Shown here: piece by piece, positions 16,438 to 23,407 of the stretch
How positions within the stretch are numbered: the stretch's first letter is position 1
Layout of the letters: every line of letters starts with the position of its first letter
NCBI GenBank assembly: GCA_025456225.1
Contig: JALOLB010000009.1
Coordinates: forward strand, 1-35,071
Reading direction: 5' to 3'
From: Thermoanaerobaculaceae bacterium
Lineage (GTDB): Bacteria; Acidobacteriota; Thermoanaerobaculia; Thermoanaerobaculales; Thermoanaerobaculaceae
DNA: 35,071 nt
Notes under the pieces: model-generated
Databases searched by the model: none
What the model was told of the DNA's origin: nothing
Seen by the model: only the letters and a program-made list of their open reading frames with translations
Position numbers and translations under genes: made by a program

Positions 16438-16626
16438 ATGGAGACCGACGTCTCACCCGACCACCCCCCAAGTAGCTCGGTGCGCGTGACTTTCCGTTAC
16501 GCGCCCGAGATCGGAGAGTCGTCTCTACCCGATTCCAACGTGTTCTTCCCCGGTGTGCGGGTTCTCGCACACCTTTCCCGACCTTTCAGGATGCGGCTTT
16601 CCGCCGCCATGGCGCCCCAGGGATAG
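16438..16626 (+). CDS. Possible 62-residue leader ORF upstream of kamA
   Basis: An open frame begins METDVSPDHPPSSS exactly 7 bases after the -10 box at 16425-16430 and ends at TAG 16624-16626. There is no ribosome-binding site, so translation would have to be leaderless. The product has no recognisable family, a Pro/Ser-rich start and a basic C-terminal half (RVLAHLSRPFRMRLSAA). It may be a real small protein, a regulatory leader peptide or chance; a long untranslated leader is the alternative. Confidence 0.3.
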   Translation: METDVSPDHPPSSSVRVTFRYAPEIGESSLPDSNVFFPGVRVLAHLSRPFRMRLSAAMAPQG

Positions 16627-16668
16627 CGAGACGATGCTCGATGAGCCCCCAGGGGCGTGGCGTCCGGT

Positions 16669-16695
16669 GCTGACCGGACACGGTGTCCGGCCAGC
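16669..16695. promoter_or_regulatory. 27-bp palindrome, candidate operator upstream of kamA
   Basis: Left arm GCTGACCGGACAC and right arm GTGTCCGGCCAGC flank a central G at 16682; 12 of 13 pairs are complementary and the inner 17 bp are a perfect palindrome. It lies 64 bp before the kamA start. The symmetry suits a dimeric regulator such as a TetR-type protein, or a strong RNA hairpin. The protein that binds it is not identifiable here. Confidence 0.55.
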
Positions 16696-16733
16696 GTACA
16701 GCCGTGCTGTCGAAAACAGTCTCCCAACCAGAC

Positions 16734-16749
16734 CCTCCACGTGTGGAGG
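16734..16749 (+). promoter_or_regulatory. Hairpin covering the kamA ribosome-binding site
   Basis: CCTCCA (16734-16739) and TGGAGG (16744-16749) form a 6-bp stem with loop CGTG. The 3' arm contains the GGAGG that would serve as kamA ribosome-binding site, 10 bases before ATG 16759, so the hairpin could limit translation. Confidence 0.45.
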
Positions 16750-16758
16750 CACGAGGCC

Positions 16759-17919
16759 ATGAAAGAAACCACTGCCCCTGTCGAACCGCTGATAGCCGGC
16801 GCGCGGCGCCACGAGGTCTGCCAGATTCTCGGCGAGACCTACGACCCCGCGCGCTGGAACGACTGGCGCTGGCAGATGCGCCATCGTCTCACCAAACCCG
16901 ACCAGTTCGAGCAGCTCCTGCGTCTGACTCCGAGCGAGCGCCGGGGCCTTGCCATGTGTCACGGCAAGCTCGCGGTGGCCGTGACGCCCTACCTGGCGGA
17001 GCTGCTGGATCCCTACGACCCGTCGTGTCCCCTGCGCATGCAGGTCGTGCCGCGCGAGGAGGAGGCGATTGTCTCCCCCACCGACATGGTGGACCCCTGC
17101 GGCGAGGAGCACGACAGTGTGGTGCCCGGGCTCGTGCACCGCTACCCGGACCGGGTGCTGCTCCTGGCCATCGACACCTGCGCGGCCTACTGCCGCTACT
17201 GCACGCGCTCCCGCCTGGTCGCTCACGGCGAGCTCGACCCGCTGGCCGGGCGGCTGGACGCCATCGTGGCGTACCTGCAGGCCCATCCCGAGGTCCGGGA
17301 CGTCCTCGTCTCGGGGGGCGACCCGCTGCTGTTCTCGGACGAGAAGCTCGACGAGCTCCTGGGGCGGATCCGTGCCGTGCCGCACGTCGAGATGGTGCGC
17401 CTGGGCAGCCGCGTGCCCGCTTTCCTGCCCCAGCGCATCACCCCCGAGCTGGTGGCGGTGCTGCGCAGGCACCGGGTGTGGCTGTCGCTGCACTTCTCGA
17501 ACGCCGCCGAGCTCACGGAGGACGTGGCCGAGGCCTGCGACCGCCTGGCCGACGCGGGCATCCCCCTGGGCAGCCAGACGGTGCTGCTGCGCGGCATCAA
17601 CGACTCGGTACCCGAGCTCAAGGCGCTCTTCCACGGGCTGCTCAAGCTGCGGGTGCGGCCGTACTACCTGTACCAGTGCGACCCGGTGGTGGGGACCAGT
17701 CACCTGCGCACCACGGTTGCCAAGGGGCTGGAGCTGATCGCCGGCCTGCGCGGGCACACCAGCGGCTATGCCGTGCCCACCTACGTCATCGACGCCCCGG
17801 GAGGGGGCGGCAAGGTGCCCCTCCACCCGCAGACCACCGTCTCGTACGAGCACGGCACGGTGACCCTGCGCAACTGGGAGGGTGGCGAGTACACCTACCT
17901 CGACCCGGTGGCAGTGTAA
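16759..17919 (+). CDS. kamA: KamA-family radical SAM aminomutase, probably lysine 2,3-aminomutase
   Basis: A 386-residue radical SAM, pyridoxal-phosphate enzyme expected to convert L-lysine to beta-lysine. The iron-sulfur motif CAAYCRYC gives C141, C145 and C148. The PLP lysine is K352 in APGGGGK, and the RGHTSGYAVPT segment is intact. In Clostridium lysine 2,3-aminomutase two Asp residues (293 and 330) bind the substrate epsilon-amino group; here D308 (YQCD) and D345 (IDAPGGGGK) occupy the same motifs with the same 37-residue spacing, whereas glutamate 2,3-aminomutases lack these Asp residues. The long zinc-binding C-terminal tail of clostridial KamA is absent. ATG at 16759 follows GGAGG. 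It leads an operon with two ATP-grasp ligases and a GNAT enzyme. Confidence 0.9.
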   Translation: MKETTAPVEPLIAGARRHEVCQILGETYDPARWNDWRWQMRHRLTKPDQFEQLLRLTPSERRGLAMCHGKLAVAVTPYLAELLDPYDPSCPLRMQVVPREEEAIVSPTDMVDPCGEEHDSVVPGLVHRYPDRVLLLAIDTCAAYCRYCTRSRLVAHGELDPLAGRLDAIVAYLQAHPEVRDVLVSGGDPLLFSDEKLDELLGRIRAVPHVEMVRLGSRVPAFLPQRITPELVAVLRRHRVWLSLHFSNAAELTEDVAEACDRLADAGIPLGSQTVLLRGINDSVPELKALFHGLLKLRVRPYYLYQCDPVVGTSHLRTTVAKGLELIAGLRGHTSGYAVPTYVIDAPGGGGKVPLHPQTTVSYEHGTVTLRNWEGGEYTYLDPVAV

Positions 17920-17986
17920 GATCGCACCGCATGCCTGATCATCGTGCCAATCGACCGAACGATGGCCGAACGGCGAGGGCGTAACC

Positions 17987-18979
17987 GTGCGCGTCGGCCT
18001 CACCTACGACCTGCGCGACGACTACCTCGCCCTCGGGTTCTCCCGCGAGGAGACGGCGGAGTTCGACCGTGCCGAGACCATCGACGCGATCGCCGACACC
18101 CTCGCGGCGCTCGGGCACGAGGTGCAGCGCATCGGCCACGCCCGCGCCCTGATGGCCCGCCTGGTGGCCGGCGACCGCTGGGACCTGGTCTTCAACATCG
18201 CCGAGGGCCTGTACGGCTTCGGGCGCGAGTCGCTGGTGCCGGCGCTGCTGGAGACCTATCAGATCCCGTACACCTTCTCCGATCCGTTCGTCCTCGCCCT
18301 GGCCCTCCAGAAGGCCGCCTGCAAGCGGGTGGTCCGGGACCTGGGCATCCCCACCCCGGCGTTTGCCGTGGTCGAGCAGATGGCCGATGTGGAGCGGGTG
18401 GATCTGCCGTATCCGTTGTTCGCAAAGCCCCTGGCCGAGGGCACGAGCAAGGGGATCTCGGCCCACTCCCGCATCGCCGACCGCCACGCCCTGGAGCAGC
18501 GGTGTACAGACCTGCTCGAGCGGTTCCACCAGCCGGTTCTGGTCGAGACCTACCTGCCGGGCCGAGAGGTGACGGTGGGGATCGTCGGCACCGGCGTGCA
18601 CGCCCGCGTCGTGGGCGTCATGGAGGTGCTGCTGGGGGCCGAGGCGGAGGCGGGTGTCTACTCGCTCGAGAACAAGGAGCGCTACGAGGAGCTCGTCTCC
18701 TACCGCCTCGTGCCCCCGAGCGAGCGGCTGGGGAGAGACGCGGCCGAGCTGGCGCTGGCGGTGTGGCGCGGCCTCGGGTGCCGCGATGCCGGCCGCGTCG
18801 ACGTCCGGGAGGATGCTGACGAGCGGGCCAGCTTCATCGAGGTCAACCCCCTGGCGGGGCTGCACCCGGTGCACTCGGACCTGCCGATCATGAGTCGCCT
18901 GGCAGGGTGGGGGTTCGCCGACCTGATGGCGGCGATCATGGACTCGGCCAGCCGGCGGCTGCCGGGGCGGGAAGGCTAG
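17987..18979 (+). CDS. D-Ala-D-Ala-ligase-like ATP-grasp enzyme (first of two)
   Basis: A 330-residue ATP-grasp protein, which would join a carboxylate to an amine using ATP. Seen in order: an N-terminal pre-ATP-grasp domain (residues 1-100), the ATP-binding lysine region LFAKPLAEGTSKG (about 144-156), a second block VETYLPGREVTVGIVG, and the metal-binding end GRVDVREDADERASFIEVNPLAG. The Ddl signature EINTMPG is replaced by EVNPLAG, so D-Ala-D-Ala synthesis is unlikely and a different acceptor is inferred. GTG at 17987 follows a GAGGG. It lies 67 bp after kamA and 3 bp before a second ATP-grasp gene, strongly suggesting a joint pathway. Confidence 0.88.
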   Translation: MRVGLTYDLRDDYLALGFSREETAEFDRAETIDAIADTLAALGHEVQRIGHARALMARLVAGDRWDLVFNIAEGLYGFGRESLVPALLETYQIPYTFSDPFVLALALQKAACKRVVRDLGIPTPAFAVVEQMADVERVDLPYPLFAKPLAEGTSKGISAHSRIADRHALEQRCTDLLERFHQPVLVETYLPGREVTVGIVGTGVHARVVGVMEVLLGAEAEAGVYSLENKERYEELVSYRLVPPSERLGRDAAELALAVWRGLGCRDAGRVDVREDADERASFIEVNPLAGLHPVHSDLPIMSRLAGWGFADLMAAIMDSASRRLPGREG

Positions 18980-18982
18980 GTC

Positions 18983-20044
18983 ATGGCGGAACGGCCGGCT
19001 GGAACGTGGCCCTTCCCGTCGCCCAGCCGCTGTGCCGTGATCGCCCACGGCGAGATCCACCCGACCTCGAGAGCCGACGACCTGGACACCCTCGAGGAGA
19101 TCGAGACAGTCGCCACGGCCCTCCGGGAGCTCGGGTGGGACCCCCGACCCGTGCCGTTCACGCTCGACGTGAGCGCCTTCATCGCCACGGTGCGAGCCCT
19201 CAACCCGGCGTTCGTCTTCAACCTCGTGGAGTCCGTCGACGGCAGTGGTCGGCTCCTCCACCTGGCCACCTCGGTCTGCGAGCACCTGGGGCTCCCCTAC
19301 ACGGGCGCCCCGACCGCCGCCATGCTGCTCACCACGAGCAAGCTCGAGGCCAAGCGCGTGCTGCGCCTGGCCGGTCTGCCGACAGCGGGGTGGGTGGAGC
19401 CGGCCCAGCTCGCACGAGGGCGCATTCCCCTGGCAGGACCCTGGATCCTCAAGCCGGTGTGGGAGGACGCCTCGGTGGGCATCGACCACGACGGTGTGAC
19501 CTCGGACCCCGAGCAGTTGGTGGTCCTCTGGCGGGAGCGCACCCGGGCTCTGGGAACCGAGTTCTTCGCCGAGCGCTTCATCGACGGCCGGGAGCTCAAC
19601 CTGGCCGTGGTGGCGGGCCCCCGCGGGCCGTGGGCGCTGCCGCCCGCCGAGATCGAGTTCGGCGAGTGGGACCCCGGGGCGCCGCGCATCGTCGGCTGGC
19701 GTGCCAAGTGGGACTGCGAGGCGGTGGAGTACGAGCGCACCACGCGCGTCTTCCGCCGCGACCCGCGCGATGTCCCTCTCCACCGGCGCCTGACGGCGCT
19801 GGCGCGCCGGTGCTGGCGGCTGTTCGGCCTCCGCGGCTACGCCCGGGTCGACGTGCGGGTGGATCGGCGGGGCCGTCCCTTCATCCTGGAGATCAACGCC
19901 AACCCGTGCATTTCCCCCGACGCCGGCTTCCTGGCTGCCACCCGCGAGGTGGGTCTGGGCACGACCGAGGTCGTGGCGCGCATCATCCGCGACTGCAACC
20001 TGCCTGCCGTGGCGACCGCGGCTGTTCCGCTTGCCGGGTCGTAG
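18983..20044 (+). CDS. D-Ala-D-Ala-ligase-like ATP-grasp enzyme (second of two)
   Basis: A 353-residue ATP-grasp protein, diverged from its neighbour but of the same design: N-terminal domain with FVFNLVESVDGSGRL (about residue 75), GPWILKPVWEDASVGID as the nucleotide-binding lysine region, ERFIDGRELNLAVV, and the metal ligands in ARVDVRVDRRGRPFILEINANP. A long insert rich in Trp/Arg (AEIEFGEWDPGAPRIVGWRAKWD, given here only by position, about residues 215-240) lies between these and probably shapes the substrate pocket. GGGAAGG precedes ATG 18983. Two consecutive ligases suggest successive peptide or amide bond formations, or a heteromeric enzyme. Substrates are unknown. Confidence 0.88.
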   Translation: MAERPAGTWPFPSPSRCAVIAHGEIHPTSRADDLDTLEEIETVATALRELGWDPRPVPFTLDVSAFIATVRALNPAFVFNLVESVDGSGRLLHLATSVCEHLGLPYTGAPTAAMLLTTSKLEAKRVLRLAGLPTAGWVEPAQLARGRIPLAGPWILKPVWEDASVGIDHDGVTSDPEQLVVLWRERTRALGTEFFAERFIDGRELNLAVVAGPRGPWALPPAEIEFGEWDPGAPRIVGWRAKWDCEAVEYERTTRVFRRDPRDVPLHRRLTALARRCWRLFGLRGYARVDVRVDRRGRPFILEINANPCISPDAGFLAATREVGLGTTEVVARIIRDCNLPAVATAAVPLAGS

Positions 20045-20054
20045 AGGAGAACCC

Positions 20055-20540
20055 ATGTCCGAGCTGACCTTTCGCACCGAAGTGAGGCCCTCTGATCGCG
20101 ACGCCGTGCGGCGCATCGTCGAGTCGTCGGGGTACTTCAACCCGGACGAGGTGGACGTGGCCGTTGACCTCGTGGACGAGAACCTGGCCAAGGGCGAGCC
20201 CAGTGGCTACCACTTCGTCTTCGCGGAGCTGGGCGGTGAGGTGGTCGGCTACGGGTGCGTTGGGCCCATCGCCTGCACGCAGTCGAGCTTCGACTTCTTC
20301 TGGATCGCCGTCCAGGAGGGGGTGCGGGGACAGGGTGTGGGGCGGCGGCTGGTCCAGGCGTGCGAGGCGCGGATGCGGCAGCTCGGGGCGACGCGCATCT
20401 ACGTCGAGACCTCCGGCCGTGAGCAGTACGCCTCCACCCGTCACTTCTACCTTGCGTGCGACTACCAGGAGGTGGCCGTGTTCCCGGACTTCTACGCCCC
20501 GGGCGACGCGAAGGTCGTCTATCTCAAGGTCCTTGGGTAG
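20055..20540 (+). CDS. GNAT family N-acetyltransferase
   Basis: A 161-residue GNAT protein. The acetyl-CoA pyrophosphate loop is RGQGVGRRL (motif A), preceded by the strand FFWIAVQEGV and followed by TRIYVETSGR and a C-terminal ARHFY-like segment (TRHFYLACDYQEVAVF). ATG at 20055 is chosen because AGAGGAGA lies just upstream; it starts 10 bp after the second ATP-grasp stop. In methanogens and some bacteria a lysine 2,3-aminomutase is paired with a GNAT enzyme (AblB) that makes N-epsilon-acetyl-beta-lysine. That analogy makes beta-lysine or a beta-lysyl peptide a possible substrate, but the two ligases in between are not part of the abl system. Confidence 0.9.
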   Translation: MSELTFRTEVRPSDRDAVRRIVESSGYFNPDEVDVAVDLVDENLAKGEPSGYHFVFAELGGEVVGYGCVGPIACTQSSFDFFWIAVQEGVRGQGVGRRLVQACEARMRQLGATRIYVETSGREQYASTRHFYLACDYQEVAVFPDFYAPGDAKVVYLKVLG

Positions 20541-20544
20541 CTCG

Positions 20545-20658
20545 TCAGCGCATCAGCACATCAGCGCATCAGCCAATCAGCGCATCAGCCAATCAGCGCA
20601 TCAGCTCCCCCGCCCACCCCGAGGCGTGGTGTCGTGTCTTGCCTGATTCGCTGACCTG
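20545..20658. repeat. Octamer repeat block between convergent GNAT and DUF401 genes
   Basis: Eight 8-bp units run from 20545 to 20608: tcagcgca, tcagcaca, tcagcgca, tcagccaa, tcagcgca, tcagccaa, tcagcgca, tcagctcc. A C-rich connector (CTCCCCCGCCCACCCCG, 20605-20621) follows, then at 20641-20655 an inverted copy of the word (CTGATTCGCTGA). The forward and inverted words could pair to form a stem with the connector in the loop. The block fills the gap between the two stop codons. Confidence 0.85.
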
Positions 20659-21954
20659 CTACGCCGCAACCAACCGCAGGAGCAGAAAGTACAGGGCTGC
20701 GAAGACGGCGAGCAGGAGGGTCGGGACGACGAGTCGCCGGTACACGGGCCAGTACGAGGACGAGAAGTAGCGGTTCGAGACGACCAGGCAGAGATGGATC
20801 GGGCTGGCCATCATCCCCAGGTGGCCGCAGGCGTAGGCCAGCACCGCGTAGGGTCGCAGCGCCGGTGCGTCGGGCATCGCGGCCAGCATGCCCAGGACGA
20901 TCGGGAAGCTCGTCCCCACGAACCCGAAGGCCACCCCGGTGATGAGCCCGGCGATGGCCGGCAGGAGCACCACCACGAGCAGCGGAGGCAGGTGGTTGGC
21001 GGCCATCTCCACGGCGATGCGCGGGGCGGCGCCGGCCTCGCCCAGAATGTACTGGTAGACCATGATGGTCGTCACGAGGCCGGCCAGGGAGAGGACCGAA
21101 GGACGGAGCAGTGCCTCGAGGGCGTCCCGTGCCGTCAGGCGGTTGAGGCGAGTGGTGGCGACGAGGCCGACCAGCATGGCCACCGCGAGCGGCCCGAACC
21201 GCTGCAACCAGTCCGGAGGGGGCGCGGTCCAGCCGGCGCGGGTCGACAGGGCGAGCCCCAGGGTGGCAAGCCCCCAGGTCGCCAGGATCACCCAGATGGT
21301 CGCGGTCTCGCGCCCGAGCGCCCGCCAGGAGCCGACCCCGGCGGCCGACGCGCTCGCGTGCAGCTCGGGGTGGGTGCCCCGGAAGAGCACGAGGCCGGCC
21401 GCGGCCATGGCCACCCCGAGCGGCATCTGGAACGCCACGAACGTGGCGAGGTCGGTGCCGGTGAGGGTCATCGCCAGGATGACGCCAGGATAGAGCGGCC
21501 ACCAGTGCTCCCAGATGTGGCGGAACCAGTAGTTGATGGCCGAGAGCAGGTCGCCCCCGGCGCGGTCCGGCCCGGCGGCGGACGCGACCATGGGAGCGGA
21601 GAAGAGGGCGCCGCCAGGCATCGGGAGGAGCCCGATGAGGGCGGGCAGCGCCGCCATGGTCACGGCGGGACGGCGCAGGACGCTGCGGGCAAGCTCGACG
21701 ATCCGCTGCATCTGGCCGGACGCCTGCATGAGGTGGGAGATCGCCAGCAGGAAGACGACCGTGAGGTCGACCCCCAGGGCCATCGGCTGCGTCGCGCCGC
21801 GCACGATGCCCAGGGCCACCTGACGGACGGGCAAGCCGAACCCGAGGCCGACGGCGACAGCGCCGCCCAGGATGGCGAACGCGAGCGGCACCTTGAGGCG
21901 CACCAGCAGGAGGATGAGGAGAAACGAGCCCAGGGTGAGGGCCAGGGCGACCAT
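20659..21954 (-). CDS. DUF401 family integral membrane protein
   Basis: A 431-residue polytopic membrane protein with roughly ten to twelve hydrophobic segments and the motif LLPMPGGALFSAPMV (about residues 108-122), which is typical of DUF401 proteins in the ion-transporter superfamily. A second matching block is IAGLITGVAFGFVGTSFPIVLG near residue 340 (listed here only as a position and key residues G, G, F, G). Transport substrate is unknown; the family is thought to move anions or organic acids by fold similarity. The ATG at 21954 has only a weak ribosome-binding site. It lies 37 bp downstream of the TMEM43-type gene on the same strand. Confidence 0.85.
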   Translation of the reverse strand: MVALALTLGSFLLILLLVRLKVPLAFAILGGAVAVGLGFGLPVRQVALGIVRGATQPMALGVDLTVVFLLAISHLMQASGQMQRIVELARSVLRRPAVTMAALPALIGLLPMPGGALFSAPMVASAAGPDRAGGDLLSAINYWFRHIWEHWWPLYPGVILAMTLTGTDLATFVAFQMPLGVAMAAAGLVLFRGTHPELHASASAAGVGSWRALGRETATIWVILATWGLATLGLALSTRAGWTAPPPDWLQRFGPLAVAMLVGLVATTRLNRLTARDALEALLRPSVLSLAGLVTTIMVYQYILGEAGAAPRIAVEMAANHLPPLLVVVLLPAIAGLITGVAFGFVGTSFPIVLGMLAAMPDAPALRPYAVLAYACGHLGMMASPIHLCLVVSNRYFSSSYWPVYRRLVVPTLLLAVFAALYFLLLRLVAA

Positions 21955-21991
21955 GCCGTCATTCTTGCAGAGTCGGGGGTCGACGGGTCGC

Positions 21992-23167
21992 TCAGCGTGC
22001 CACGGGCAGCGGTGGCGGCAGCGTCTTCTTGCGCCGCATCAGGATCAGGACCAGCGCCACGAGCGCCCCGGCCAGCAGGCCGATCGCCAGGACCGGCCGG
22101 TGGGCGAGCCACGCCAGGGCGATCACGACCAGGGAGATCACGGCCGAGCCCAGGAACGCCACGAGGCTCGTGCCACCGCCGATGAGGTTCCCGATGAACG
22201 GCACGACGTCGCCGAGGGCCACAAGCGGCCCGAGGAACGCCTTCAGGCCGACGAAGATCAGGAAGAACCCGAAGAGGCGGAGGAGCCAGGTCATCATGCG
22301 GTTGCTCTGCATCGCGGCCTTGAACATGGTGTCGGCCGGATGCGCGCCGGTCCTCAGCATCTGGATGGCGATCCCGGCCTTGGTCTGAAAGGCGTCCAGG
22401 GCGCTCCCGGTCTGCTTCGCCACGACGCTCACGGTAGTCGGTCGCACCTGGGCGAAGGTGAGGCGGAGGTCTCCCACCTGAGGGCTGGCGGGGTCAGAAC
22501 CGAGGAACAGCGAGCTGCCCGAGGCCTGGACCCGCCGCCCCCGCGCCGCCGGGATGCTGACGCGATACGGATCTGGCGGGGGAACGGGCTGGAAGTCGCG
22601 CATCTGGCTGACCAGCCCGGCACCCAGGGTGAACGCCCCGAGCGTCACCCGGTCGGCCCACCAGGTCTGGCTGGAGAGTGGAAGGGTGCCGGGGTTGGCA
22701 TGGCCCTCGGGCTTCTTGAAGGCGCCCGAGTCGATCGCGTCCTCGGACCAGACCTTCGAGTAGGAGTACGTGGTGACCGTCTCGTCGCCGCCCCCGAGCT
22801 TCTTCCGGGTCTCCGACTTCTTCTCCTCCTTCCACTGGTACATCTCGACGGTGCGCCGCAGGGCGACGGCCTGCACCCGCACCCCGCAGTCGGGGTCCGC
22901 GAGCGAGTCGGTGGTGGTCGCCTCGCCGGTCATGTGCACGAGCTTGCCGTCGTTGCCGCCGTCGACGCGGTCTGGGGTCACGGAGACCACGGTCCTGGCC
23001 CCTTCCTTGAGGCCGCGGGCGGTGGTCACGGCTCGACCCTCGTTCCACCAGAGCAGGGCGATGCCGAGCGCGGCGATCACCAGCCCCCCGAACACGCCCT
23101 TGATGGAGCTTCCAAGCTTGCTGCCCCAGGAACGACTCGTGACCTCGGTGAAGGTGTCGGCTGCCAT
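21992..23167 (-). CDS. TMEM43 family membrane protein
   Basis: A 391-residue protein of the TMEM43 (DUF1625) family, bacterial relatives of the eukaryotic inner nuclear membrane protein LUMA. One membrane helix lies near the N-terminus (about residues 27-45, ending ALLWWNEGRA, the family hallmark). A long extracytoplasmic domain follows, with MYQWKEE and YSYSKVWSEDAIDS as characteristic segments, and three or four hydrophobic helices form the C-terminus (about 300-385) before a basic Pro-rich tail. ATG at 23167 follows GGAGGGC; an open frame extends much further 5' but is antisense to the S46 peptidase gene and is not coding. Function in bacteria is unknown. Confidence 0.88.
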   Translation of the reverse strand: MAADTFTEVTSRSWGSKLGSSIKGVFGGLVIAALGIALLWWNEGRAVTTARGLKEGARTVVSVTPDRVDGGNDGKLVHMTGEATTTDSLADPDCGVRVQAVALRRTVEMYQWKEEKKSETRKKLGGGDETVTTYSYSKVWSEDAIDSGAFKKPEGHANPGTLPLSSQTWWADRVTLGAFTLGAGLVSQMRDFQPVPPPDPYRVSIPAARGRRVQASGSSLFLGSDPASPQVGDLRLTFAQVRPTTVSVVAKQTGSALDAFQTKAGIAIQMLRTGAHPADTMFKAAMQSNRMMTWLLRLFGFFLIFVGLKAFLGPLVALGDVVPFIGNLIGGGTSLVAFLGSAVISLVVIALAWLAHRPVLAIGLLAGALVALVLILMRRKKTLPPPLPVAR

Positions 23168-23395
23168 GGCGCCCTCCAGGGTGAGCTGTCGTGCTCCGAG
23201 CATGCCGCAGCGGGCCCGCACCGTCAAGCACCGGCGGGTGAGCGCGTCCCCCGCTTCGGACGGCCCCGAGACCGTGTCTGACTGCTGCCTCCGGGTGTCC
23301 GGAGGCGCCGCGCTGTGGTGATGGGCCCGTGCCCTGGATCCGCTCGGCGGGACTGACAGGCCCGCCGGCGGCACGCCGGGGCCGGGAAAGCGGGC

Positions 23396-23401
23396 TAGAC
23401 T
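23396..23401 (+). promoter_or_regulatory. -10 box of the S46 peptidase gene, suggesting a leaderless mRNA
   Basis: TAGACT ends 6 bases before ATG 23408, leaving no room for a ribosome-binding site, and no GGAGG-like site is seen. I see no convincing -35 hexamer. The rest of 23168-23395 shows no recognisable element. Confidence 0.4.
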
Positions 23402-23407
23402 TACACC

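Noticed and set aside
16759-17919. EF-P beta-lysylation enzyme EpmB
   Set aside because: The APGGGGK lysine motif and both substrate Asp motifs follow free-lysine aminomutases, and no epmA or efp gene is nearby.
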